A stretch of DNA of 33,472 bases from an uncultured Lachnospiraceae bacterium (lineage in GTDB: Bacteria > Bacillota > Clostridia > Lachnospirales > Lachnospiraceae), in assembly GCA_905235845.1 (NCBI GenBank), contig CAJONG010000014.1, positions 1 through 33,472 on the forward strand, written 5' to 3'. Every line of letters starts with the position of its first letter. Position 1 is the first letter of the stretch. This document shows, piece by piece, positions 8,915-18,214 of this stretch. The translations under genes and the position numbers were made by a program. Under the pieces are notes generated by a model. The model was not told the DNA's origin. It searched no databases and saw nothing but the letters and a program-made list of their open reading frames with translations.

Positions 8915-10516
8915 ATGGAAAGAAAAATACTTAAAAACAGAATATATCTGTATCTGACGGAATTCTTCGCCGGAGTGTCTGTCATGGCAGTGGAGCTTGG
9001 AGCAAGCAGGCTGCTTGCACCGTATTTCAGTTCATCGCAGATAGTATGGACCATCATAATAGGTACGATAATGATAGCGATGGCGCTGGGCAATCTCTAT
9101 GGAGGCAGGAGTGCGGACAGAGATCCCAATCCGGATAGGCTCTATGCAAGGATACTTGTAGCTTCCATATGGATAGCGGCGATTCCTGTAGTGGGTAAGT
9201 ACATAATCATAGGAGTTGCCGGACTTATCATATTCACGGTCAACAGCAATTATCTGATCATCGCAGGCTTTGTCACCTGTATGATAGTATTCGTATTCCC
9301 GCTTTTCTTGCTGGGAACAGTTACTCCTTCGCTTGTGAAATACTCCGTGGACAGCCTTGATGAGAGCGGCTCGACGGTGGGAAGGCTCGGGGCATTCAAT
9401 ACCATAGGAAGTATAATAGGTACATTCGTGCCTACATTCATAAGTATTCCGGCAGTGGGAACATCAGTGACATTCCTTATTTTCGCCGGAATATTGCTTG
9501 TGCTTGCCGTGATATATTTTATGTCAACCAAACTTCCGGTAAGTAAGATCAAGAAAGTGCCTGTAAGTATAGCACTTTTCTTAATATGCTGTATCTTGGG
9601 TCATGATACGAGCTTTGCTTTCTGGCAGAAGGATCTGACATATGAGGGAGAGTCCATCTATAACTATCTTCAGGTCTATGAGAGCCCTAATGAGGTGGTG
9701 CTTTCGACCAATGTCCTTTTCGGTGTACAGTCCGTATACCGTAAGGAGAAAAGTCTGACAGGCATGTACTATGACTATGCCATGGCCGCGCCTCTTATGA
9801 CTCCGGTTTCCGATATGAATGATGTAGATATGCTTATTCTCGGCATGGGTACGGGCACATATGCCACACAGTGCAGAAGGTATCTGGGGGATATGAATAT
9901 AGAAGGTGTTGAGATCGATGAGAAGATCACTGACCTTGCGAACAGATATTTTGAGATGCCCTCGGATATACCGGTCACGACCTATGACGGAAGGGCATAT
10001 CTTAATGCCATAGACAAGACCTATGATGTGATAATGGTGGATGCATATCAGGATATCACCATCCCCTTTCAGATGTCTTCAGTGGAATTCTTCACACTTG
10101 TGAAAGAGCACTTATCTCCCGGCGGAGTAATGGTCGTGAACATGAACATGCGCGGCAGCAGTGAAGGTAATATCAACGAATATCTGGCAGATACCATATC
10201 CACCGTGTTTGACAATGTGTATACTGCGGACGTGAAGGGTTCAACCAACAGGGAACTTTTCGCTTCCGATGATCCGGATATGACGGATAATCTGACGGAT
10301 AATATGGATAAGCTTAAAGCTACGGATGAAGAAGACGGACTGTACGATATGATGGTCCGTATAGAAGAGGGGCTTACGGAATATGAGCCCGGAGACAGGA
10401 TACTTACTGATGACAAGGCACCTGTTGAGTTACTTGGAATGCGTGTCATAGATGAGATCATAAAGGAAGAGCTTGACGGAATAGACAGCATAGATGATGT
10501 GCTTAATATGCTATGA
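8915..10516 (+). CDS. Membrane-anchored spermidine synthase-like protein (fused membrane/spermidine synthase)
   Basis: N-terminal multi-TM region (ELGASRLLAPYFSSSQIVWTIIIGTIMIAMALGNLYGG) plus C-terminal SAM-binding domain (MLILGMGTGTYATQCRRYLGDMNIEGVEIDEKITDLANRYFEMP). Confidence 0.85.
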   Translation: MERKILKNRIYLYLTEFFAGVSVMAVELGASRLLAPYFSSSQIVWTIIIGTIMIAMALGNLYGGRSADRDPNPDRLYARILVASIWIAAIPVVGKYIIIGVAGLIIFTVNSNYLIIAGFVTCMIVFVFPLFLLGTVTPSLVKYSVDSLDESGSTVGRLGAFNTIGSIIGTFVPTFISIPAVGTSVTFLIFAGILLVLAVIYFMSTKLPVSKIKKVPVSIALFLICCILGHDTSFAFWQKDLTYEGESIYNYLQVYESPNEVVLSTNVLFGVQSVYRKEKSLTGMYYDYAMAAPLMTPVSDMNDVDMLILGMGTGTYATQCRRYLGDMNIEGVEIDEKITDLANRYFEMPSDIPVTTYDGRAYLNAIDKTYDVIMVDAYQDITIPFQMSSVEFFTLVKEHLSPGGVMVVNMNMRGSSEGNINEYLADTISTVFDNVYTADVKGSTNRELFASDDPDMTDNLTDNMDKLKATDEEDGLYDMMVRIEEGLTEYEPGDRILTDDKAPVELLGMRVIDEIIKEELDGIDSIDDVLNML

Positions 10517-11109
10517 ACATTAAAGTGATCAAAAGCGCCAGAAGAACAATTTCACTTGAGATAACTCCCGAACTGGATGTGATCTTAAGAGCTCCTTATC
10601 TGACATCCAGAAGAGAGATAGAGCATTTTCTTGACAGCAAGACTGACTGGATCAATAAGACGATACGCAGGATGGAGCGAAAGAAGGCAGCGTCTGATAC
10701 AGAAGGCAGAAGGGCGATATCCGATGAAGAGACGCAGGCTCTTGCAAGGAAGGCCAAGGAGATCATCCCGCCCAAGGTTAAGTACTATGCGGATATCATA
10801 GGTGTTGATTACGGAAGGATCACCATCCGTAACCAGAAGACCAGATGGGGAAGCTGTTCGGCGAAGCATAATCTTAACTTTAACTGTCTCTTACTCAGGG
10901 CACCGGAAGAGATACTTGATTATGTGATCGTTCACGAACTGTGTCATATCATAGAGATGAACCATTCGAAAGCTTTCTGGGCAGAGGTTGGGAAGGTACT
11001 GCCGGATTACAAGGCAAGGCGCAAGTGGCTTAAGGATAACGGAGATAAGCTTTTCTATACAGATATCAATGCCGAAGATACGGATACAAACGATGAACAG
11101 GATACATGA
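10513..11109 (+). CDS. YgjP-like metallopeptidase (M48/DUF45)
   Basis: TRWGSCSAKHNLNFNCLLLRAPEEILDYVIVHELCHIIEMNHSKAFWAEVGKVLPDYKARRKWL, HExxH motif; start overlaps upstream stop (atga). Confidence 0.93.
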   Translation: MNIKVIKSARRTISLEITPELDVILRAPYLTSRREIEHFLDSKTDWINKTIRRMERKKAASDTEGRRAISDEETQALARKAKEIIPPKVKYYADIIGVDYGRITIRNQKTRWGSCSAKHNLNFNCLLLRAPEEILDYVIVHELCHIIEMNHSKAFWAEVGKVLPDYKARRKWLKDNGDKLFYTDINAEDTDTNDEQDT

Positions 11110-12244
11110 TAAAAGCGGACAATATGATAATGAAGCCGGCAGGCCAAAGGATGTAAGGGAAGGCGGAAGAGGAATATCCTCTGTTGCCTTTAATACTCTT
11201 TTTATGCTGATAGTCTGTGGGGGACTTGCAGTGATGGCGGTAGTAATGGCTGTGGTTGACCCGCTTTTTCATTATCACGCACCCTTAAGCGGGATGTCAT
11301 ATACGCTCAATGATGAGCGATATCAGAACAACGGCATTGTGAAGCACTTCACCTATGATGCGATGATAACAGGAACCTCCATGACGGAGAACTTCAAGTC
11401 ATCGGAAGCGGATGCACTGTTCAATGTCAATTCCATTAAGACCTGCTTTATGGGCGGCTCCTATAAGGAGATAAGCGATAATATAGAGACAGCTCTAAGC
11501 GCCAATCCCGACCTTAAGCTTATAATACGGGCCACGGATCAGTTCGATCTGATATCCGATCCGGATAAGCATGTATCGACAGATTCGGATTCTACCTTCA
11601 AGTATCCGTGGTATATTGTGGATGACAATCCCCTTAATGATGTGGAATATCTGCTTAATAAGTCGCTTCTGTCGGATGCTCTGACTGATATCAGGATGAC
11701 CTTAAGTGGGACACCCAGTACTACATTCGATGAGTATGCGAACTGGATGAGTGCATATACCTTCGGTAAAGAGGAGGTTCTTAAGACTTACATAAGGCCG
11801 CAGCAGTCTGACCTTACATATCCGCTTACGGATGAGGATAGGGAGCTTATAAGAGCCAATCTTAAGCAAAACGTGATAGATCAGGCCAATGCACATCCGG
11901 ATGTGACCTTCTATATCTGGATACCGCCATACAGTGTATGCTTCTATGATGTGGAGAACAGGAAGGGAACTCTTAAGCGCTGCTTCGATGCCATGGAATA
12001 TGAGTGTGAACTGCTTACGGGCATAGACAATATCAAGCTCTTCGGCTATGCAGACAGAGAGGACATTGTGACGGATCTGTCTCTGTATAAGGACATGGCT
12101 CACTATGGAGAGGATGTCAACAGTGAAGTCTTAAGAGCTATGGCAGCAGGGGAAGGACTTATAACATCGGATAATTACAGGTCATATATGGACAGGGTAC
12201 GCTCCTTCTATATGAATTATGACTATGACGGTATATATGAGTAA
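11093..12244 (+). CDS. SGNH-hydrolase-like membrane-anchored protein (AlgJ/DltD-like partner of MBOAT)
   Basis: N-terminal TM helix, then GTSMTENFKSSEADALF motif; directly upstream of an MBOAT gene. Confidence 0.65.
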   Translation: MNRIHDKSGQYDNEAGRPKDVREGGRGISSVAFNTLFMLIVCGGLAVMAVVMAVVDPLFHYHAPLSGMSYTLNDERYQNNGIVKHFTYDAMITGTSMTENFKSSEADALFNVNSIKTCFMGGSYKEISDNIETALSANPDLKLIIRATDQFDLISDPDKHVSTDSDSTFKYPWYIVDDNPLNDVEYLLNKSLLSDALTDIRMTLSGTPSTTFDEYANWMSAYTFGKEEVLKTYIRPQQSDLTYPLTDEDRELIRANLKQNVIDQANAHPDVTFYIWIPPYSVCFYDVENRKGTLKRCFDAMEYECELLTGIDNIKLFGYADREDIVTDLSLYKDMAHYGEDVNSEVLRAMAAGEGLITSDNYRSYMDRVRSFYMNYDYDGIYE

Positions 12245-12268
12245 CAGAGATCAGAGTGAAGGGTTAAG

Positions 12269-13807
12269 ATGCTTTTTAATTCGTATTATTTTTTGATATA
12301 TTTTCTTCCGATAGTACTACTATGCTATTACGGCGCACATGCGGCAGGCAATAAGGCATCGGAGGATAAGGCATATATGTGGCATAAGGCGGCACTGTGG
12401 GTTCTCATAGTGGCATCCTTCATATTCTATGCCTATGACAATGTATATTACCTTACACTGCTTGCGGGAAGCATACTTATCAATTGGTTCATAGCCCTTA
12501 TCATGAATGGGAGGATTAAGTCAGGGAAACCGGCTGATGGAACCAACTTATCCGGGGATCATGTCTGTGATACGCTACAGAAGCTCATACTGGCAGCAGG
12601 CATCATAATTGACATAGGTGTCATATTCTACTTTAAGTATTATGACTTTTTCATAGAGAATATGAACGCTTTATTCAAGGCAGACTTTAATCTCAGACAT
12701 ATAGTATTACCACTCGGAATAAGCTTCTTCACCTTCCAGCAGATATCCTATCTTGTGGATACCTACAGAGGGGAGACAACAGACTATAGCTTTACGGAGT
12801 ATGCGGCATTCGTATCCTTCTTCCCACAGCTTGTAGCAGGCCCCATAGTCCTTCACAGTGAGCTTATACCGCAGTACAGGGACAGAAGCAGATGGAAGAT
12901 ATCCGCCGACAGGATAGCGGAGGGTCTCTATGTGCTTGCCATGGGAATGTTTAAAAAGGTCATCATAGCCGATAAGTTCGGTCAGGCAGTGACATGGGCA
13001 TGGATAGATACGGCATCCAGAAGCAGTGTGGATATGCTGCTTGCCTCGCTTTTCTATACCTTCCAGTTATACTTTGATTTCAGCGGATACTGTGATATGG
13101 CGATAGGTATAGCGAAGCTGTTCTCTCTTGATCTGCCGGTTAACTTTAATTCCCCCTACAAGGCAGTCTCCATTAACGACTTCTGGAAGCGTTGGCACAT
13201 GACGCTCACAAGATTCTTAACGAACTATATCTATATACCCCTGGGCGGTAATCGCAAGGGCAGGGTACGCACCTATATCAATATACTTATCGTATTCCTT
13301 GTAAGCGGTATCTGGCATGGTGCCAACTGGACCTTCATATTATGGGGTGTTCTGCATGGTATATTGCAGGTACTTAACAGGATGTGCAAGAAGATATGGG
13401 ATAAGGTGCCGAAGGCTATCGCATGGTTTGTCACCTTCTTTATCGTGAATATGCTATGGATAATTTTCTATGCGCCGAGCGTATCTGAGGGTCTCTCTGT
13501 ATGGGTTAAGATATGCAGTTTCTCCGATATGCATATAAGCAGTGATATATTCCTTCTCTTCATAATGAAGGAAGTGAATATGATACTTGCCATGCTTGGT
13601 CCTGTCGGGGCACTTGCTACCACATACTATCAGTGGTACATGATAATGTATCTTATACTGTCATTTGTGATATGCTTATGCTGTAAGAATCTACATGAGG
13701 AAAGATTCAGACCCACAGTGGGCAAAGCGGTGCTTTCCGCACTCCTGCTCATATGGGCGGTCGTCTCCTTCTCCGGAGTATCGACCTTCTTATACTTCAA
13801 CTTCTAG
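12269..13807 (+). CDS. MBOAT family O-acyltransferase (AlgI/DltB-like)
   Basis: LPLGISFFTFQQISYLVDTYRGE, FFPQLVAGPIV, YFDFSGYCDMAIGIAKLFSLDLPVNFNSPYKAVSINDFWKRWHMTLTRFLTNYIYIPLGGNRKG, SGIWHGANWTFILWGVLHG. Confidence 0.96.
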   Translation: MLFNSYYFLIYFLPIVLLCYYGAHAAGNKASEDKAYMWHKAALWVLIVASFIFYAYDNVYYLTLLAGSILINWFIALIMNGRIKSGKPADGTNLSGDHVCDTLQKLILAAGIIIDIGVIFYFKYYDFFIENMNALFKADFNLRHIVLPLGISFFTFQQISYLVDTYRGETTDYSFTEYAAFVSFFPQLVAGPIVLHSELIPQYRDRSRWKISADRIAEGLYVLAMGMFKKVIIADKFGQAVTWAWIDTASRSSVDMLLASLFYTFQLYFDFSGYCDMAIGIAKLFSLDLPVNFNSPYKAVSINDFWKRWHMTLTRFLTNYIYIPLGGNRKGRVRTYINILIVFLVSGIWHGANWTFILWGVLHGILQVLNRMCKKIWDKVPKAIAWFVTFFIVNMLWIIFYAPSVSEGLSVWVKICSFSDMHISSDIFLLFIMKEVNMILAMLGPVGALATTYYQWYMIMYLILSFVICLCCKNLHEERFRPTVGKAVLSALLLIWAVVSFSGVSTFLYFNF

Positions 13808-13824
13808 AACCTGTAACAAAAATA

Positions 13825-13853
13825 TTGACTTATAACAAAGCAGAACTTATGAT
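13825..13853 (+). promoter_or_regulatory. Promoter upstream of greA-like gene
   Basis: TTGACT (13825-13830), 17 nt spacer, TATGAT (13848-13853). Confidence 0.65.
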
Positions 13854-13970
13854 TCTTTGTAAGAATAGAACCATAAATAGTCGAATTCTCGGCTTTCATA
13901 TGCCATTTATTCGTTGAAGCAAAGCTTGATGTCTCCGGAAACGGTATAGGCAATACAGAGGTGGAATGGA

Positions 13971-14474
13971 ATGTACGACAGACTGACTAAATCGGATATA
14001 AAAAAGATGGAGGATGAGATCGAGTATCGCAAGCTGACTCTAAGACATGAACTGCTTGAAGATGTCAAGGAGACCAGAGCGCATGGAGACTTAAGCGAGA
14101 ACTTCGAGTATCATGCTGCCAAGCGTGCCAAGAATAAGAATGAGAGCCGAATAAGATATCTTGAGAGAATGGTGCGAACAGCCGAAGTCATAGAGGATGA
14201 CAGTGCTGATGATGAAGTGGGGATGAATAATCTCGTTACGGTCCTGTTCGAAGATGATGGAAGTGAAGAGACCTATAAGATTGTTACATCAATACGGAGC
14301 GATTCGCTGAATAACCTTATAACGATAGAATCACCACTTGGCAAGGCTCTTATGAAGCACAAGGTCGGAGACAGGGTACAGGTTAATGTTAATGACAGCG
14401 TCAGCTATTATGTGACCATTAAGAATATCGAGAACAATAAGGATGATTCAGAAGATAAGATAAGCAGCTACTAA
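13971..14474 (+). CDS. GreA/GreB family transcription elongation factor
   Basis: KKMEDEIEYRKLTLRHELLEDVKETRAHGDLSENFEYHAAKRAKNKNESRIRYLERMVRTAEVIE; SPLGKALMKHKVGDRVQV. Confidence 0.95.
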   Translation: MYDRLTKSDIKKMEDEIEYRKLTLRHELLEDVKETRAHGDLSENFEYHAAKRAKNKNESRIRYLERMVRTAEVIEDDSADDEVGMNNLVTVLFEDDGSEETYKIVTSIRSDSLNNLITIESPLGKALMKHKVGDRVQVNVNDSVSYYVTIKNIENNKDDSEDKISSY

Positions 14475-14486
14475 CGGAGAGATTAA

Positions 14487-14522
14487 GAGTGAAAAATAAT
14501 TTTGATAAATTATTTTTCACTC
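14487..14522. repeat. Perfect 16-bp inverted repeat, 4-nt loop (terminator/attenuator-like hairpin)
   Basis: GAGTGAAAAATAATTT-TGAT-AAATTATTTTTCACTC, between the gre-type gene and the following small membrane protein gene. Confidence 0.85.
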
Positions 14523-14537
14523 ACCATGGTGGAATCT

Positions 14538-14897
14538 ATGAAAAAACGCATTCTTGAATACAGACAGAGGATAGACGATTGTCTGTCGGGACAGAGGGAG
14601 GTCGGCGACTGGAATAAGCTGCTTGAAGAGCATCTCATTCAGATAGGCTTCTTCCAGCATGAGAGACTTATCCACCTGCTCGTAACTCTTACATTCGCAT
14701 TACTTACGATAGGCTCGGTATTCGTTATTATCATGACCGATTACTATCCGCTGGCGTTGCTTACGCTGTTACTGATGGTACTGCTCATACCTTACATTGC
14801 ACATTATTATCTGCTCGAAAATGAGACGCAGAAGATGTATAAGCAGTATGATGAGATATTAAAAAGGATTGAAGGAAGGGAGAGAGAAAATGGCTAA
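14538..14897 (+). CDS. Small two-TM membrane protein
   Basis: Hydrophobic LIHLLVTLTFALLTIGSVFVIIMTDYYPLALLTLLLMVLLIPYIAHYYLL; GGTGG RBS before ATG. Confidence 0.7.
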   Translation: MKKRILEYRQRIDDCLSGQREVGDWNKLLEEHLIQIGFFQHERLIHLLVTLTFALLTIGSVFVIIMTDYYPLALLTLLLMVLLIPYIAHYYLLENETQKMYKQYDEILKRIEGRERENG

Positions 14898-15444
14898 GGT
14901 ATTGATTTTTTTCGCAGAGGGATTTGAAGAGATCGAAGGATTAACTGTTGTTGACCTCTTAAGACGGGCAGGTATAGATATAACCACAGTGTCCATAACG
15001 GACCGGAATGAGGTGACAGGTTCTCATAATATATCTGTTAAGACGGATACGGTTATAGATGATGTCAACTTTGCCGGAAGTGATATGATAGTTCTTCCGG
15101 GAGGAATGCCCGGAACAAGGAATCTTGAAGCTAACGATAAGCTGATGGAACAGGTGGATGCATATATAGCTACCGGTAAGAGAGTATCTGCCATATGCGC
15201 TGCTCCTACGATCTTAGGACACAGAGGACATCTATCAGGCAGGAAAGCATGCTGCTATCCCGGTCTTGAGGGAGAGCTTAAGGGCGCGGATACTTCGACA
15301 GAACAGGTATCTGTGGCAGATAATATCATCACAAGCCGCGGCCTTGGAACGGCTATTCCTTTTGCATTGGCAATTATAGAAGCACTAAGCGACAGAGCGA
15401 CTGCGGATAAGATTAAGACATCCGTTGTATACAAGGAGGCATAA
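14890..15444 (+). CDS. DJ-1/PfpI family protein
   Basis: KVLIFFAEGFEEIEGLTVVDLLRRAGIDITTVSI...MIVLPGGMPGTRNLEAND...VSAICAAPTILGHRGHLSGRKACCYPG. Confidence 0.95.
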   Translation: MAKVLIFFAEGFEEIEGLTVVDLLRRAGIDITTVSITDRNEVTGSHNISVKTDTVIDDVNFAGSDMIVLPGGMPGTRNLEANDKLMEQVDAYIATGKRVSAICAAPTILGHRGHLSGRKACCYPGLEGELKGADTSTEQVSVADNIITSRGLGTAIPFALAIIEALSDRATADKIKTSVVYKEA

Positions 15445-15445
15445 A

Positions 15446-16159
15446 GTGGCAACTGATTTTGAATTTAAGGCCAATGAAGGTAAAAATGTCGATATTGAGG
15501 TAAACGGCGTGACATATATGCGCCATGCCATCAAGACTCACTTTGTGAAGCAGGGTGAAAGCTACATAGATGTATTCAGGCAGTATGTATCGCCTTTATA
15601 CGAAGAAGGTGACATAGTCTCATCAAGCGAGAAGATAATCGCCCTGTGCCAGAACAGGATAGTGAAAAGAGAAGAGCTCCCCATAGGCTTCTGGGCTAAT
15701 TTCTTAAGTAAATTCGCCGGCAAGACAACAGCCGGAATAGGTGTGGGTGAGCCTATCAAGATGCAGTATGCCATATCCAAATGCGGACTTCCCAAGGTGA
15801 TATGGGCGTCATTCGCAGGCGGCGTATGCAAGCTCTTCGGCAAAAGAGGAGTCTTCTATGAGATAGTCGGTCAGGATGTATCGGGACTTGACGGATTCTA
15901 TGATCATGTATGGGACGAATACAGGGATATAGGTATAGAGAATCCCGCTGACCCTACAGGAGTGTGCAACGAGATACATGATAAGCTCGGTATGAGTGTG
16001 ATGATAGTGGATGCTAATGACTTAGGACAGGAAGTCCTCGGATGGTCTGATGATATCAGACTCACACCCGAGGAGCTTCACGGTCTTATAAGAGATAATC
16101 CCTGCGGTCAGGGCAGAGAGACAACTCCTATAGTTCTTATCAGGAAAAAGCAGAGTTGA
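15446..16159 (+). CDS. Coenzyme F420-0:L-glutamate ligase (CofE)-like domain protein
   Basis: GTG start; RHAIKTHFVKQGESYIDVFRQYVSPLYEEGDIVSSSEKIIALCQNRIV...PADPTGVCNEIHDKLGMSVMIVDANDLG resembles F420_ligase domain proteins. Confidence 0.7.
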   Translation: MATDFEFKANEGKNVDIEVNGVTYMRHAIKTHFVKQGESYIDVFRQYVSPLYEEGDIVSSSEKIIALCQNRIVKREELPIGFWANFLSKFAGKTTAGIGVGEPIKMQYAISKCGLPKVIWASFAGGVCKLFGKRGVFYEIVGQDVSGLDGFYDHVWDEYRDIGIENPADPTGVCNEIHDKLGMSVMIVDANDLGQEVLGWSDDIRLTPEELHGLIRDNPCGQGRETTPIVLIRKKQS

Positions 16160-16168
16160 TGCCAAGCA

Positions 16169-17185
16169 CTATACCGGCACTTCCCCTGCAAGAACCTTCT
16201 TGTAATCTTCAAGATTCTTCTGTAAGAGGGACGGAGTATCAAGTCCGTAAGGGCACTTGCTCTTACAACTGTTGCAATGCAGGCAGTTCTCAATCTGTGC
16301 CATGTTATTCTGCCATGTCTCATTAAGCCATGCAGAAGACGGGGCACGGCGCAGCATAAGCGACATTCTTGCACAAGTATTGATCTCTATTCCCACAGGA
16401 CATGGCATGCAATATCCGCAGCCGCGGCAGAATTCGCCGGAAAGCTCCGATACGTCCGCATCTATCACAGCCTTGATATCCTCTGTCATCGTCGGAGGGT
16501 TGTCTATGTAAGAGAGCCATTCATCAAGCTCTGATTCTCTCTGTATACCCCATATGGGAAGCACATTGTCATACTGTGCTATATAGGCAAAAGCGGCTTT
16601 GGAATCCGTTATCAGACCACCGGAGAGAGCTTTCATGGCGACAAAACCCATGTCCGAATCCTTACACATGTTCACAAGCTCAATATCCTTGGAATCCGCC
16701 AGATATGAGAAGGGGAACTGCAACGTCTCATAGAGTCCGCTTTCTATAGCTTCCTTAGCCACAGCCAGACGGTGATTGGTAATCCCTATGTGTCGTACCT
16801 TACCCTGCTTCTTAGCTTCAAGCATGGCATCATATATTCCGCTTTCATCACCGGGCTTGGGACAGAAAGCGGGATTGTGGAACTGATAGACATCTATATA
16901 GTCTGTCTGAAGCTCTCTTAAAGAGGTCTCAAGATCCTTCCAAAATCCCTCAGCAGTCACGGAGCCTGTCTTGGTAGCGATATAGAGCTTATCTCTGATG
17001 CCCTTAAAGGCAATGCCCAGCTTATGCTCACTGTCACTGTAGTATCTCGCTGTGTCAAAATAGGTCATGCCCCCGTCATAAGCCTTGCGAAGGAGCTTTA
17101 CAGCCTCATCCTCGCTCACCCTTTGGATAGGAAGCGCACCGAATGCATTCTGAATTGTAGTTATCTCTGTTTTACCCAGTCTCAT
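16169..17185 (-). CDS. Aldo/keto reductase with C-terminal 4Fe-4S-type cysteines
   Basis: MRLGKTEITTIQNAFGALPIQRVSEDEAVKLLRKAYDGGMTYFDTARYYSDSEHKLG; CRGCGYCMPCPVGI and CLHCNSCKSKCPYGLDTP. Confidence 0.95.
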   Translation of the reverse strand: MRLGKTEITTIQNAFGALPIQRVSEDEAVKLLRKAYDGGMTYFDTARYYSDSEHKLGIAFKGIRDKLYIATKTGSVTAEGFWKDLETSLRELQTDYIDVYQFHNPAFCPKPGDESGIYDAMLEAKKQGKVRHIGITNHRLAVAKEAIESGLYETLQFPFSYLADSKDIELVNMCKDSDMGFVAMKALSGGLITDSKAAFAYIAQYDNVLPIWGIQRESELDEWLSYIDNPPTMTEDIKAVIDADVSELSGEFCRGCGYCMPCPVGIEINTCARMSLMLRRAPSSAWLNETWQNNMAQIENCLHCNSCKSKCPYGLDTPSLLQKNLEDYKKVLAGEVPV

Positions 17186-17369
17186 ACATACCTCACTTTA
17201 TCCGACATATTTACGCTATATTCTAAGTATATTCATAGAAAAATAAATAATCAATGTCAAAGAAAATTTTTTATCTCCTTACCCCTCTTACTTGCGATTA
17301 AGATGAAATTGACATATGATAGTTCTGTCAGATAAAAGAGAATAGATGAAAGGTCTATGGGGATACATC

Positions 17370-18107
17370 ATGATTAACAGAAAAAAAGGAATTCTTAGTA
17401 TAATTGCGATAGCGGTCATGGCAAGCATGACCCTTACGGCCTGTTTTTCCGAAAGAGCTCAGGATGAAGATATTGACGGAGCCATGAAGATACTGGGCAG
17501 GGCACAAGAGAAGGAGAATGCACAGACGCAGAATATACCGGAGGAAGATCTGCACAGTTCATATATAGAGCCTCTGGGAATGGAATATGATACCGTATCG
17601 GTTCCCGATTGTACGGTCAACGCCCTCTTTAATGTCAAAGACTTTGATACGGAAGCAGGAACACTTACTTTTACGGCATATACGGAAGAGCTTTTCGATG
17701 CCGTGGAGATCGGGCTTATGCAGATAGGAGACACTCTTAAGATAGGCGGCAGCGAGATAGTGGTTGAGTCCATACAGGATGTGAACGGTGATCTGATAGT
17801 CAACGGCGGTTTTGAGGAGGGAGGAGCCGAGCTTACATCGGCAGGCGGAGGAACCTACAAGGCAAGGTCAATGGATAATTATCCCACATATATCGAGCTT
17901 GGCAGAAGCACTCTGCCCATAAGTGAAGAGCTGACGATAAGCGACAGCTATAAGGATGCAGCATCTCCCAAGACTGCGACCTATGAGGAATTACAGGATT
18001 ATCTGGATGGATTGGACGGAGCTTCGGATTCTTTTAACTACGTATCCACAACGGTTATGGTAGATAAAGGAAAAGTGGTTGACATAACAAGAAACTGGGT
18101 TCCCTGA
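17370..18107 (+). CDS. Predicted lipoprotein, unknown function
   Basis: MINRKKGILSIIAIAVMASMTLTACFS: signal peptide with lipobox LTAC; rest unrecognised. Confidence 0.75.
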   Translation: MINRKKGILSIIAIAVMASMTLTACFSERAQDEDIDGAMKILGRAQEKENAQTQNIPEEDLHSSYIEPLGMEYDTVSVPDCTVNALFNVKDFDTEAGTLTFTAYTEELFDAVEIGLMQIGDTLKIGGSEIVVESIQDVNGDLIVNGGFEEGGAELTSAGGGTYKARSMDNYPTYIELGRSTLPISEELTISDSYKDAASPKTATYEELQDYLDGLDGASDSFNYVSTTVMVDKGKVVDITRNWVP

Positions 18108-18214
18108 TATAATTCCATAAATTTGATATTTGTGATAAAATATATTATCATCATGATTTCGTTTGTGGGATCAAACAGTTTGCAGAGGGTATTAAGGGTT
18201 TCGGGTATAGTAAT

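Noticed and set aside
10069-10491. 140-aa minus-strand ORF and similar Ser-rich antisense ORFs (e.g. 27723-28139, 28146-28568)
   Set aside because: Low-complexity Ser/Pro/Ile-rich shadows of real plus-strand genes.
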